Assembly: GCF_003576645.1 (NCBI RefSeq)
Contig: NC_044923.1
Coordinates: forward strand, 13,804,384-13,868,383
From: Ipomoea triloba
Lineage: Eukaryota > Streptophyta > Magnoliopsida > Solanales > Convolvulaceae
Length of the DNA: 64,000 nucleotides
Direction of reading: 5' to 3'
A program made the translations under genes and the position numbers. Below, in pieces: positions 11,732 through 23,600 of the stretch. The notes below the pieces were generated by a model. It was not told the DNA's origin, ran no database searches, and saw only the letters and a program-made list of their open reading frames with translations. How positions within the stretch are numbered: position 1 is the first letter of the stretch; the number at the start of each line of letters is the position of its first letter.

Positions 11732-13491
11732 TATAGTGTAACACCCCACATTTTCCACCTCAGAAAATACGGGTAAAATTTTTTTATACAATTCAAATAC
11801 AATAGCGGATGCCTTCAATTACTAACAAAAGGAAAAAGGGGCGTTATGCCACGTCGAGTATCCCACTTATACTCAAACGCACAGGCTAAAACTACCTAAC
11901 TAAAACAATCACAACTTTCTAATTAATACAACGGTGAATTCTAATAAAGTCTATATCACGATTCGCTCTCATATCCAAATGCCATGCCAAATATTTCCTG
12001 CAAAGCAACTAAAGAGTGGAAACAAAGTCAGCACGACGGCTGGTAAGACTTACTCTATCCCGTAAAATATTTTGCACATAGCACATAGCACTTTGGAGCA
12101 TATAATTCCATATTAACCCCATATGATCCTTTTATACTCATCCACGTAAATCATTTTTCTTAATCCATTAGAACATGCTCATGTCAATTCAACCACATAA
12201 TAAATAATCATTGATTCAAATTTCACATAATATTTCATAAAATCATATAATCATTGAATTCTTCATAAAATCCTATACTTCCACAATTTACCATTTTCAT
12301 GATCAATAGGAATCAAAAACCAATTTACTCACATAAATAATCATTTAACTCATAAAATTCCATAACATCCACATTTTACCATTTTCATAAATAATAGGGT
12401 TTAATCCTTTATTTACCATAGTATACATTTCAAAAATCATAAGTTCTCAAATTCCTTAAAAACTTTACTTTGTACCATACTTCCACACTATAAAATAGAT
12501 TTTCTAAAACCAACAAATACATAGGGAAGCGCATTATCATAATACATTGACAATAATACTTTTAAATAATCGGGAAATAAAGGTAATAGTATTTTTACCA
12601 AACCTTATAAAAATTCAGTTGCACTTCCTTTGCTCAGAAAAATTTGTTAATATAATAACAAAAATAACAATGATAATATGGAAGCATAATCATACACAAA
12701 CGTAATGGGAAAGGGTCCTTTTATTTTCAAGCCCTAGTAACAGAACTTATGCTGTACTACACAAAAATTCCCATTCTCAATTGGAAACCGGACTCTAACC
12801 TTAAGTGTGCACACCCCCGAATGAGGATTCCAAGCCTCAACAGGAAGTTACCAGCCCTAGTAGCCAGGATAAAGTTTCTACTGACTACCCTGTAATTTAG
12901 GGTACATAGACCCATTCCTACAGAACACACCATAGTGTTCTAGTACCCGAGGATTGTTCCTGACGGGCACTCCTCTACAACAATTAAATTACAATCACAT
13001 AATCAAATTTCAAACTTCACATAGCTTCCAATTTTTTTAAGAAAATATAATTTTTCTCAAATCATTTTTCCATACTAAAATCTCTTGAAAATTTGTAAAG
13101 GACTATTTTGTTTGAAAACTCTAATTTGTCCAAAATTCTCAATTTCTCATAAAATAGTATTCTTAATAAAAGAAACATCCTTATTCCCAAAAATGTCAAA
13201 AAGATCACTTCATCACTAAAGATAATCTTAAAATAATTATCTATCCATATTTAACATAAATCTCTTAACAAAACAAAATATGTCTTAAACAATAAATAAT
13301 TTTTTTATAAGAACTACGTACATACGTACAGGATACAAATATATACACACTAAAATTTCTACCAACCACACAAATTCCTAATTTCATGCAAATACTAGCA
13401 ATCAATTAATATCTCAATTCTAGATAATACTAATATATAAATTTCATTTTGCAACTGACACATACTTGATAATTACATACAAAAATATAAG

Positions 13492-13493
<2 letters not shown>

Positions 13494-13557
<64 letters not shown>
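13494..13557. repeat. (AT)n microsatellite
   Basis: An uninterrupted AT dinucleotide run of about 60 bases inside the solo LTR. (TTTA)n at 14158-14186 is a second simple repeat in the same unit. Confidence 0.95.
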
Positions 13558-13560
<3 letters not shown>

Positions 13561-15344
13561 AATAACACATACGGTACATATAAATAAAAGAAAACATTTT
13601 ATTTCTTTTTTTTTCTTATAAAACATACGTACAGCACAAATAAGAGAAAATATTATTATAATATATATATTCTATTTTCTTTCTTTCTTCTTTTTTTTTA
13701 TACGTACTACAGAAATATATATATTTATATAATTATTCTAATAAGCATACTGTACATACATGGATTATATATACATACAATTATTTTAGTATACATACGG
13801 CATATATATATATATAAATTAATTAATTAAATAAATTTTAAGAGAATGAATATATCTATTCATACGATTTTACACATACATAACTCATACAATACTACTA
13901 ATACATACATGGTCACATACGACAAATTTGCATTAAAAAAAATATATAAATTATCATTTTCTTTATATAGATAACAAACATACGTAAGAAATTTGTAACC
14001 TACTACTACATATTTTTATAGAATAAATATTTACATACCAATCTTAGCATTTATATCCAGCAATTTAAGTATTTAAATGCATATACCTCACAATATGATA
14101 TTGGTAATTACATATATATTTAAACACATACATATATACGGTGCAAATATATATATATTTATTTATTTATTTATTTATTTATTTATAATTATAATATATA
14201 TATGATCATATACTTATTACTGCATCTATATACATATAGTACATGAAATATATATAATTTATACACATACATACGTACGACACACAAATAAATATATATA
14301 TACTACATATACACATGCAGTCACTCAATTTATATATATACACATACATTTCTCTATATACGTACAAACTATAATATTTATATATATATAATTACCTTCA
14401 TAGTCATATAGGATATATATGAACACATTAAAATATACACTTTATTTTTAATTGGCATACATACAAATACCACATATATATAGAAAATAAAATTTATTTG
14501 ACTTTAATAATCATGACTAGAATATAATTTCTTGGATCAAAACACCACTTGATCATCAATCAAACAAAATATATTAATTTGTACCACTAAATATATGTTT
14601 AAATCCTACAAGGATCAAGACTCACATAGCAACAAAATATATACTTCTTTTGTTTCTTGTACGTACATATACATATTATATATAATAACATATATATGTT
14701 TTTTTTTCTTTACTTACATATGTACGTGTGTTGTATAATATATAAATATACTACACACATGATCAAACAACATAAACATTCATATGTATTTTTACGCATA
14801 TACATATATTAAAATATATTTTATAACCAAAACCACGTATATTATGATCATCAACTTGCCTCAATTTTTCACCACAACACAATATATATATATTCATATA
14901 TATATTCATATATACATCAAATCATGCAAATGGGATAAGTAAGTAGAAAACAAGCCCACTACTCACATTCAATATATAACAATCTCTATTAGTAAAACAT
15001 CACATAACACATATTAAATAATTTGATTCGGGATAAATAGATTTTGGATAGACATAAATCTTACCTCAATATCCCAAAATCAACCTCATGAACCACCTAA
15101 AATTGAAGGGTCAACAAGAACGGATTTTTTTTTTCTAAGGACTTCAAAACATGGATATAGCTAAGAGTGATTCTATACTCATAGAGAATGAGAGATGGTG
15201 AGAAATGAAGAAGGAGAAGAGCTATATTTATAGGCTCAAGAGGAAGGTATCTCATCATCCACTAATTAATTTGAAATAATTTTAATTCAATTTGCTTAAT
15301 GGTGATGGGTGTAACTTAAAATCACTTATCCAATCATCCAATCC

Positions 15345-15388
<44 letters not shown>

Positions 15389-15817
15389 GAGTTTATTACC
15401 AAAATGGTCTCTTGACTATTGCAAAATTACCAATTTGGTCCTCGACAATTTTTCGTCCCCAATTAAGTCCCTCGACTTTGAAAATTTTAACCAATTTGGT
15501 CCTCCGTTTATTTTGCCATTAAACATCCGTTAAATCGGGACCAAATTGGTACTTTTGCTATAGTTAGAGGACCAAATTGGTAATTTCGCTATAGTCAAGG
15601 GACCAAATTGGTAATTAATTTTTCACTGAAATGGTCCCTTGACTATAGCAAAATTACCAATTTGGTCCCGATTTAACGGATGTTTAACGGCAAAATAAAC
15701 GGAGGACCAAATTGGTTAAATTTTTCAAAGTCGAGGGACTTAATCGATCACAAAAAATTGTCGAGGACCAAATTGATAATTTCACAATAGTCGAGGGACC
15801 ATTTCGGTAATAAACTC
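15389..15817. mobile_element. Foldback MULE-type MITE inserted in (AAT)n
   Basis: GAGTTTATTACCAAAATGG and its complement CCATTTCGGTAATAAACTC form the ends of a 429-bp unit that is an inverted repeat almost throughout. The flanks are TAATAATAA on both sides, a possible 9-bp duplication, but one lying in an AAT microsatellite and so uninformative. Internal wording (GGTCCCTTGACTATAGCAAAATTACC) is related to the element at 3572. Confidence 0.85.
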
Positions 15818-16390
15818 TAATAATAATAATAATATATACGTACATACTAACCCATCCTGCCACATATGTATCTATATATATACACAATATATATTTATAT
15901 GATTATAATAATAATAAAAATAGTAATAATAATACTAATTACAATAATAATAATAATAATTAAAAAAATAGATTTGTAACTCCCAATTACCTCTCAAAGA
16001 TAAGATATTTATACATATATTATATATATACATATATAATAAAATATATTTTATTTTTTTTGGCATTTGTAACATATGTATAAATTGATATACGTACCAA
16101 CCATATATCATTTAGATACTAATAGTAATAATAATACTACTAATAATAATAAAGGAGTATACATATACATACGTACCAAAATAATAATAATAATTAATGA
16201 TGTTGATGATAATAAGGATTCATATGGATTTCAAAGGGACAAATGGTTTTGATGGCTTAATGGTTAAGATCTTAAAATTCCAAAGATAAGGTTTAAGGTT
16301 TGAAACTTCACATGAACACAGTAATAGTATTATTTTTTTTTCCAATTAGATAATTATTTTCCTTAGCAAAAATCAGGGTGTTACATATAG

Positions 16391-16740
16391 TTACTTTTAG
16401 GAACCATACAACATATAGTAGGCATGCTATTCAATTTCAGTTCACAGACAGTGCAGTTACTTTTCATAATCACTACACTATCATTTGAGTAGTACGTACT
16501 ACAGTTCCTAGTATGAATCATACCAAATATAATAGGCATGATGGTCAGTTTCAGTTAACATACACTACAGTTATTTTTCATAATCACTTCACTATCATTT
16601 AAATACAACTATAGTTTCAATTGGCAACATAGAATAAATATGTGAGACATGTTGCTTAGTTACATTTTATAGACACTTCACTGTCTTTTCATGAACACTA
16701 CAGTATCCTTTAAATAAGACTATATTTTCATTTTGATATC
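16391..16740. repeat. Degenerate word repeat 'ACTACAGTTACTTTT'
   Basis: Irregular repeats of CACTACAGT(T/A)(T/A)C(T)TTTT separated by ATAATCACT and similar words. The same words fill 18484-19035 and 19397-19640, both sides of the gene at 16793-18483. The whole set looks like one old low-complexity intron or flank sequence into which a MULE (19036) and the giant LTR (11737) later inserted. Confidence 0.6.
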
Positions 16741-16792
16741 ATGCAATTATTATGTGTTAAAATTAGTGTATATATAAAAGGATTGAGCATAC

Positions 16793-18483
16793 CTATCAAA
16801 GAATTCCTTCATTGTGTTATCTGATGGGGTTGTGTCCAACTGTTCTCCATCAGAAATGGTCTTCTCACTACTTTCTTCAAGATCTCTTGCAATATTTTGT
16901 AGTTCATTAGCATCGAATTGATCTTGGTGTTGTTCCATTACAATAGGGACATCCATTTCTGGTATAGGTTGAGGAGAGGACACTCCAAGGTCAAAAGATG
17001 GTGTTTGAATTTGTTGTTGTGATTGTGAAGTTGTAGGTTGTGTGGGCTGAGCTGGGTAATTTTTTGTTGTCTGTAAGAATGCTTGCTCAAGAGCACTTAC
17101 TGCATCAAGAAAGCTTTGTTGATTGAAGATGTCACCATCATTTAGCAGACCTTGTTGTTGTGGAGGTTGAGAACAGGACACAACGTTGATCATTCCAGCA
17201 ATGTTTTCAAATGTTTTCTTTATTATTCCACCTCCAGTCCGGGTGTTGCCAATCTTAGCCATAACTTCAGCAAACTCAACCACTGTGTCGGTCATCTTCC
17301 TCAAGACAGAAGTGACTTTCCTTAAAGATTCATAAGACAATTCATCTCGCACATTCTCAGCAATCTGCTCAGGTACCTATTCTTCTTTCCTTTGGAATCG
17401 CGGGATTATCTTTCCTCTTCCAAATTGTCCAGACAATATCTTTGACTTTATCCTTTGCTTTACTTGTTCTTCAGTCCACGCTGTTATTGCAAGTGTTGTC
17501 CTTTGTATCTTTCTGCCTTTGAATTCGAAACGTTCAAGGTATGTCATCTGTGTTTGAAACAATAAGAATATTAGTTAGTACAAGTTAAATTTAATTGTTT
17601 TAGTATATAGGACAATAAGATAAATATTATAAAGATATGGTTTAAATTATTACCATCAAAAACAGTGCAGGGCCAGTGAAGAATGTAGTGGGCTTTTGTT
17701 TCCAAGCTTCAACAGAGTCAATCAAAGATTTGAAAGTGTACTCGCACCAATTAAAGTCTTTTATTTTTGAGACATTATTCAGCGAGTATAGGACCTTGTA
17801 CACTACATTCCTACTTTGGTTCCCTTTGATTATGCTGGACACTAATAGGATAACAAAATCCCGTTTGAACCATTCCTCACTATCTCCTCTTTCAATCATT
17901 TTTGCTGGCATGCGTTTTGTGAGTGGTGAACCTTTTGTTATACCCCACCTTTGCCTCCATTTAGTCAAAAGATCAATATACTCTGCAGGTTCATTGTCTG
18001 AAGTAGCTTCAACAACAGGGTCTTCTCCATTGGGGAGCTCCATTGTGCTATACACATCATCTGCAGAAAGCCTCATTTGATCATCCTCTAAATCCAATGA
18101 GCATCTATAGACATCAAACTTCTGGACTAGGTATCTTGTTAACCTACTGTCCCAATCAAAAACTGTCATTGTCAAAATTGATCCAAACCCAATGTCTTGA
18201 ACTGCTTGTTGCTGTGCAGGGTTTAGGGAAGATAAGAGTTCCCGAAAGTGTTTTGTTGGCATCCGGGTTGGCAGGTATTCAAGGTCAGCAATCATTGTCT
18301 TCTTTGGAGCTGTTTTGGATTTTTTTGTTTTTGACTGCTTTGGGAGTTTTTCTTTTTCAGCTTTGCGCTTAGCCACAGCTTTACTACCCTTTTGTGCAAT
18401 AGGTTGTGCTGGCATTGCTGTTTGGGTATCTAAGACTTCTTTGGTTTTTTTCTGTCTTGTTGCTGCCTTCTTCAATTCTGCCC
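16793..18483 (-). pseudogene. Plant-specific protein of unknown function, broken by an in-frame stop
   Basis: Two exons are readable on the minus strand: 18483-17654 and 17547-16793, joined by a GT..AG intron in phase 0. The first has a Lys-rich N-terminus (KKSKTAPKK) and then a globular part with PTKHFRELLSSLNPAQQQAV, DIGFGSILTM and YSTMELPNGEDP. This layout resembles plant proteins often linked to Ulp1-protease-bearing transposons, but I cannot name a domain with certainty. The second exon continues (WTEEQVKQRI) into a Gln/Pro-rich acidic tail. Codon 17377-17379 is TAG in the middle of the frame; the same frame stays open for 190 codons beyond. The first exon has no ATG and begins after an acceptor (TTGTTGCAG), and the last ends at a donor (GATAG|GTATGC), so both ends are missing. 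Best read as a fragmentary pseudogene. Confidence 0.65.
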
Positions 18484-19035
18484 TGCAACAAGGTCACAAC
18501 TCACATATCATGAATGATCATTATAACCAGGTAGATTCTATAGTTTTCTTTTCATACAGTTTTGTGTTCATACAGTACATAGATTTCATAGTTTTCTGTT
18601 CATGCAGTTTCCTGTTTTGATACACCATACAGTTTCTTTTACAAAACACTACAGTTACTTTTGAAAAACACTACAGTTTCTTTTCCATTAAACTGTAGTT
18701 TCAAATGGAATTGCAGTGGAATATTTGACACCACATTGTCAGTTGTAGTTAATAAACCCTTCAATTTCAGTTCATGAACACTACATTATCATTTCAGTTA
18801 CTCTATAGTTTCATTTAAGATTTTTAGGACTTATTGTGAAACACCATACTTAAAAAGAATATAGTTTCTTTTTGAATATATAACACTTTCCTTTACCAAA
18901 CACTATAGTTTCTTTTTAAATACATTACAGTTTCTTATTTACACTATAGTTCCACTTTATTAGATTCATTTTATGAGCAATGTAGGTTCTTTCCAAAAAC
19001 ACTACAGTATAATTTCAATTACTCTATATTTTCAT
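18484..19035. repeat. Degenerate word repeat, right-hand block
   Basis: Words such as ACACTACAGTTTCTTTT, CATACAGTTT and CAATTTCAGTTCATGAACAC recur at irregular spacing, as in 16391-16740. No coding sequence seen. The block continues at 19397-19640 after an inserted element. Confidence 0.6.
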
Positions 19036-19396
19036 GGAAAAAATATCAAATAGGTCACTGGACTTATCGCTTTTGTGCAATTGGGCCATTGAACTTAAAA
19101 AGTGTGCAATTCAACCATCAAACAAGCAAAAATTGTGCAATTGGACCATTTTTACAAAAAATTTTAATTCAATTTGAGTTAAAAACAGTTTAATATTGAC
19201 TCCTAACTAGTATGGTAGAAGAAAATGCCACTCTTAATACATATATGTTGGTAATATAATTGGATTTTACCAAAAAAATTTGTAAAAATGGTCCAATTGC
19301 ACAAATTTTGATTGTTTGATGGTTGCACACTTTTTAAGTTCAATGGCCCAATTGCACAAAAGCGATAAGTTCAATGACCTATTTGACACTTTTTCT
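19036..19396. mobile_element. 361-bp MULE-type MITE with 9-bp TSD
   Basis: Ends are inverted repeats (AATATCAAATAGGTCACTGG... / ...CAATGACCTATTTGACA) of about 130 bp. Flanks carry TATTTTCAT on both sides (19027-19035 and 19397-19405). It interrupts the word-repeat block. Confidence 0.85.
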
Positions 19397-19640
19397 TATT
19401 TTCATTTAATAATTTTTAGGACATGACAGGACACCATCTAAACCGTTATATTTTACGAACCATTCAGTTTCTTTTAACAGACAATATAGTTTCCTTTTGA
19501 AAAGACCACAGTTTCCTTTTAACAAACCTACAGTTTCATTTTGAAAATACTACAAAATATTTTAACGATTCATGTGTTTTCACACTAGTTCGATTTTATA
19601 AACCATTTAATTTCATTGTTTGGAAAGCTTAGTATCATTA

Positions 19641-20185
19641 CAAGTACGATACAGTTTTTTGAATGATACACATGATTTTTTTTTTCACATTTGACAATAA
19701 TTTATGTATTTTTGTTATATGCTTTTGCACTTCACTGCGTGCATTGTAATGGATGTAAAAAAACTCAAAACAAACTTTTAGCTCATGCTTTGTAATGGTT
19801 GTATATAGATAAATATTAGTTTGTTTGACACATAACAATGTGTTTACCTGTATTGAAGCTTTTATACTGCAACGATGCTTGAAAATGGTCGACAATGGCG
19901 ATGAAGCTGTTGAAATTCGCAGGGGAAGGGAAGAACACTGTAGCCTTTTGGAGAAGACGGTACATATTTGCTTGTTTAAAAAGAAAGTGGGAGAGTGGAG
20001 ACAAGTGCTGCCTTTTGCCGTTCTTTTTGTATTTTATATTAAAAATAATAATAATAATAATAATAATAGTAAATGTCCCACGACATCATCACGTCGTGGG
20101 ACGGAGTAAACGGCGGCGTTTTGGGACCATGGTCCACCGTATAAGAACTGCTACCAAACTACCACCACCATTACCATCACCACAG

Positions 20186-20233
<48 letters not shown>

Positions 20234-20653
20234 ACAAATAATATGTTCATTTTTCAGAAAATGAACCAAGGAAAATGCAATTTCTTAACTTTCAGCCAAA
20301 CAGAAAAAGATAGTTTTCAAACATTCAGTCAAACAATTAAAATATTTTTCGAAGAATGAGTCATTTTGTATAATGTACATTCAATACACAAATACTATAC
20401 TTTTAGTATATTAAAAATATACTTTTTAAGAAAATTTAGTAGCACCCCATGGTGTCCAAAATGTATAGTGATAAATGTTTGATTTTAACTTATACAATAT
20501 TTAATTCTCAATTAAGGATATGATGATGCTAATTAATATAAAATGTAAGGATCCACAGTGTATGTAGTGATGTTGTAACTGGTGTGATAACATGTGAGCT
20601 AGAGCTACAATTTGTGAGCAGGCTTGGCTTAGATTGTGAAGTTAAGAAAAATA
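19641..20653. other. Spacer with microsatellites and a perfect hairpin
   Basis: Contains (AAT)n at 20045-20068, (ATT)n at 20186-20231 and a 10-bp perfect stem with 8-base loop at 20075-20102 (GTCCCACGAC / GTCGTGGGAC). A minus-strand TATAAAAG occurs near 19860, which could be a promoter of the broken gene at 16793-18483; I could not join an exon to it in frame. The part next to 20654 should be the 3' UTR of the receptor kinase. Confidence 0.5.
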
Positions 20654-23600
20654 TTATCTAGCAGAAGGGATTAGTGATCCATTAGAGATGTCTGGGCTTT
20701 GGGTATCTAGAAAGGTGGTTAAGAGTGTTTTTCTTGAAGATTGAGTCCTTGAACTCTCAGCAGAGGATGATTTGTCAATTCCCCTTTCAATTTTGATTGC
20801 GTCCTGTATAGCCATTATGACTTCCTGCATTCTTGGCCTGGAGTACCCATGCCGTTCAACACATTGAATTGCAACTTCTGCTATCTTCCACACCGATTCA
20901 ACTTTTACTCTTCCACCCAGTCTAGGGTCTATCACACTAACAATATCGCCTTTGCGAATCTGTGACCTTACCTGCATGCGCGCGTTAAACAATAATATAT
21001 AAATGCTTTTAATTACTTTAATGCTCAACAGGTATATGCATATGCCAATTCAAGTTCTAGCATCATAAAAAGACTCAAACATGTTTATGTTTTTGCTTAT
21101 TACTTTAGGCTATTTTTGGTGTTTTTACAATACAGCCTTTGAAGTAACGTTTTGCTCTAAACTACTGCCATTTTGCAGCATTTGTTGTTGGCGTTTCGAG
21201 AAAAGATTAGAAAAATCTCTTCCCAAAGCGTCCCTAAAAAAAAAAAAAACCTTCTAATAGAGGAGCCTTTTCGCCTCCTCAATGAGCAACGTAATAAAGG
21301 AGCCTTGAGGCCTCAAGGCTCCATTCCCACTTCTCACATGGATATGGGAAAAATGGGAAACAATGATTTGCTCCCCTTATTATTATTACTATTATTATTA
21401 TTATTATAGGTCATTTTACATGTTAACCGCTAACTTAAATAGTTAATTTTATTACATTTTTTTTACAAATTGTTGATACAATTCGTTGGTTAAACTCATT
21501 AATACAATTTTCTATCCGCTGATTAATAAACAAACTCTTATGTTCTCTCACCCGATCATGACTTATTAAACGGCAGTTAATGTCCTAGCTAGCACATTTT
21601 ATATTTTGGACTTACCATTCCTCTGTGACTAAATAGTGAATGGACTGCTTTGATGTGATTAGTGTGTGCTTATATGTTATATATAAATAAATCACAGTGT
21701 GAGTACCTGACTATATATATATATATATATAGTCATAATCAGGTGTGGTCGCGTCTTAACGTGCGGTCAGTGTGGACGCACCACTATGTATACAGATATA
21801 CACCACTTAATGTTAGAAAATGCACCACACAAATATCAAATATGCACCATTAGGTACGCATCACCAAAAAACACACTACTAGGTATGCAAATATGCACCA
21901 CGCAGTGTTAGGAAATGCACCAGGAACAGTGAAGTTATAGTGCATTATTTTGGGTGTGGTGTTTTTTGGTGTTTTTGTGTATTTTCATTGTGGTGCATTT
22001 TCTAACATTGAGTGATATATATTTGTATATATAGTGGTGTATTCCGCACAGACCGCACGAGAAGGCACGACCACATTTGAATAGAAATATATATATATAT
22101 ATATATATAAACTGTGAAGGGATGTATGGTTTTTAAGAGTGTAAAGACAAGATGATACCCAATGAACAATGCTCCAGTCAGCTCCGTATTGCTCACTTGA
22201 GATGGGCTTTCTTCCAGTAATCAATTCCAAAAGCACAACCCCGAAACTGTAGACATCACTTTTTTCTGTTAATTGCTGATATGCATAGTACCTGGTAGAA
22301 AATATTTATTAAGCCTTAAAGATAACATAATGTTTAATTGTTTCTAATAATATATATCCAATCATATATATATATGTATGTAGTGGATGGGTATTTGGAT
22401 ATTGCATACTCAGGATCTAGGTAGCCAACAGTTCCTCGTGCCACACTTGATATATGTGTTATGTCTTCTTCAGCTTGCCTAGAGAGTCCAAAATCAGATA
22501 CTTTTGCTCGCATATTGATATCAAGGAGAATATTGCTTGTTTTAACATCCCGATGAATGATACTAGGGTTGCATCCCGTGTGTAGGTACTCGAGGCCTAC
22601 AAGAGGGTGGGCATAAATAATAGTTAGCGAGTAGCGACTTTGAAATTAGTCTGCTTCTTGACAAAGAGAATTACTTAAAGTTAATACCCGATTTGGTTTT
22701 TCGACTATTAAGATTTCACCGTTTTGATTCTCGACTATCAAACTTGCTTAATTTCATCATCAATTATGCAATTTTTACCTAAAATAGTCATTTGTCTAAA
22801 TCAAAATAATCCTCATTAGAACCATTTTGATTAACAATTGCATAGTTAGGATGAAATTGAACAAGTTTGAAAGTTGATGAGCAAAGTAGTGAAATCCTAA
22901 TAGTCGAGAGACCAAATTAAGTATTAACTAGAACTACTAATTAAGCTAACCTTTTGCGGCATCTTCTGCAATGCGCAGGCGTTCTAGCCAATCCAGGTAC
23001 TTTTGATTGCTGGGATCTGTTAGCCATAGTATGGTGGCAATAAATATTTGACAATAATTGTGTAGCAAAACAAGGAAATTAAAGCATCCAAAGATAGATG
23101 TGTGTTACCATGTATATGGTCCCTCAATGTTCCATTATGCATATATTCATAAACTAGCATGCATTGATGCTCATCCTCATAGTATCCGATTAAAGGCACC
23201 AAGTTTCTATGATGGATCCTTGATAAGAGTGCAACCTGTGAGTAGTGAACATTCCAACATTAATGTTCCGAGTTTGTAAACTACACAATACAAACTTGTA
23301 TGACTCTAGAAAATTAAAAAGTGTTGGGCGGATCGGAGGTCACGAAGGACTAAGTTCAGCACCATGTGGCTAGGCGGATTGTTGGACGGAGATCCCAGCA
23401 TCCTGCGTCTCTTGAAAATGTAGCAGTATAAAGAAATATAGTTGCATCTTCGCTACTAGCTATAGCTTTTGAGGTAGGTAGTGGTAAGCGTTTGATCCTA
23501 ACAAGTAATTGGGGTAGTGGTAAGGGTTTGATCTAACATGTAGTTGAGGGAAATTGTTGGGCGAGGACCGGTGAATGAACAAGTCCAGCACCGGGTAGCT

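Larger units (their letters stand above)
11737..16385. mobile_element. Giant solo LTR (4.65 kb), Tekay/Del-like termini, 5-bp TSD
   Basis: The unit begins TGTAACACCCC and ends GGGTGTTACA. Both ends are flanked by the same five bases, TATAG (11732-11736 and 16386-16390). These termini are typical of Tekay/Del-type Ty3/gypsy LTRs, which are known for LTRs of several kilobases. No gag or pol coding and no primer-binding site followed by an internal region is visible, so it reads as one LTR left after unequal recombination. It is very AT-rich with long ATATAT and TACATACGTAC runs. GAGCTATATTTATAGGC near 15218 is a possible promoter. A 429-bp foldback element was inserted later at 15389. Confidence 0.75.

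Noticed and set aside
13444..13626. Frame with Ile-Tyr repeats (also 59109-59592, 60247-60618)
   Set aside because: Artefact of AT and TACATA microsatellites.
19850..19960. Minus-strand frame starting MYRLLQKATVFFP as first exon of the gene at 16793-18483
   Set aside because: Its donor phase joined to the 18483 acceptor gives an immediate stop; no in-frame join found.
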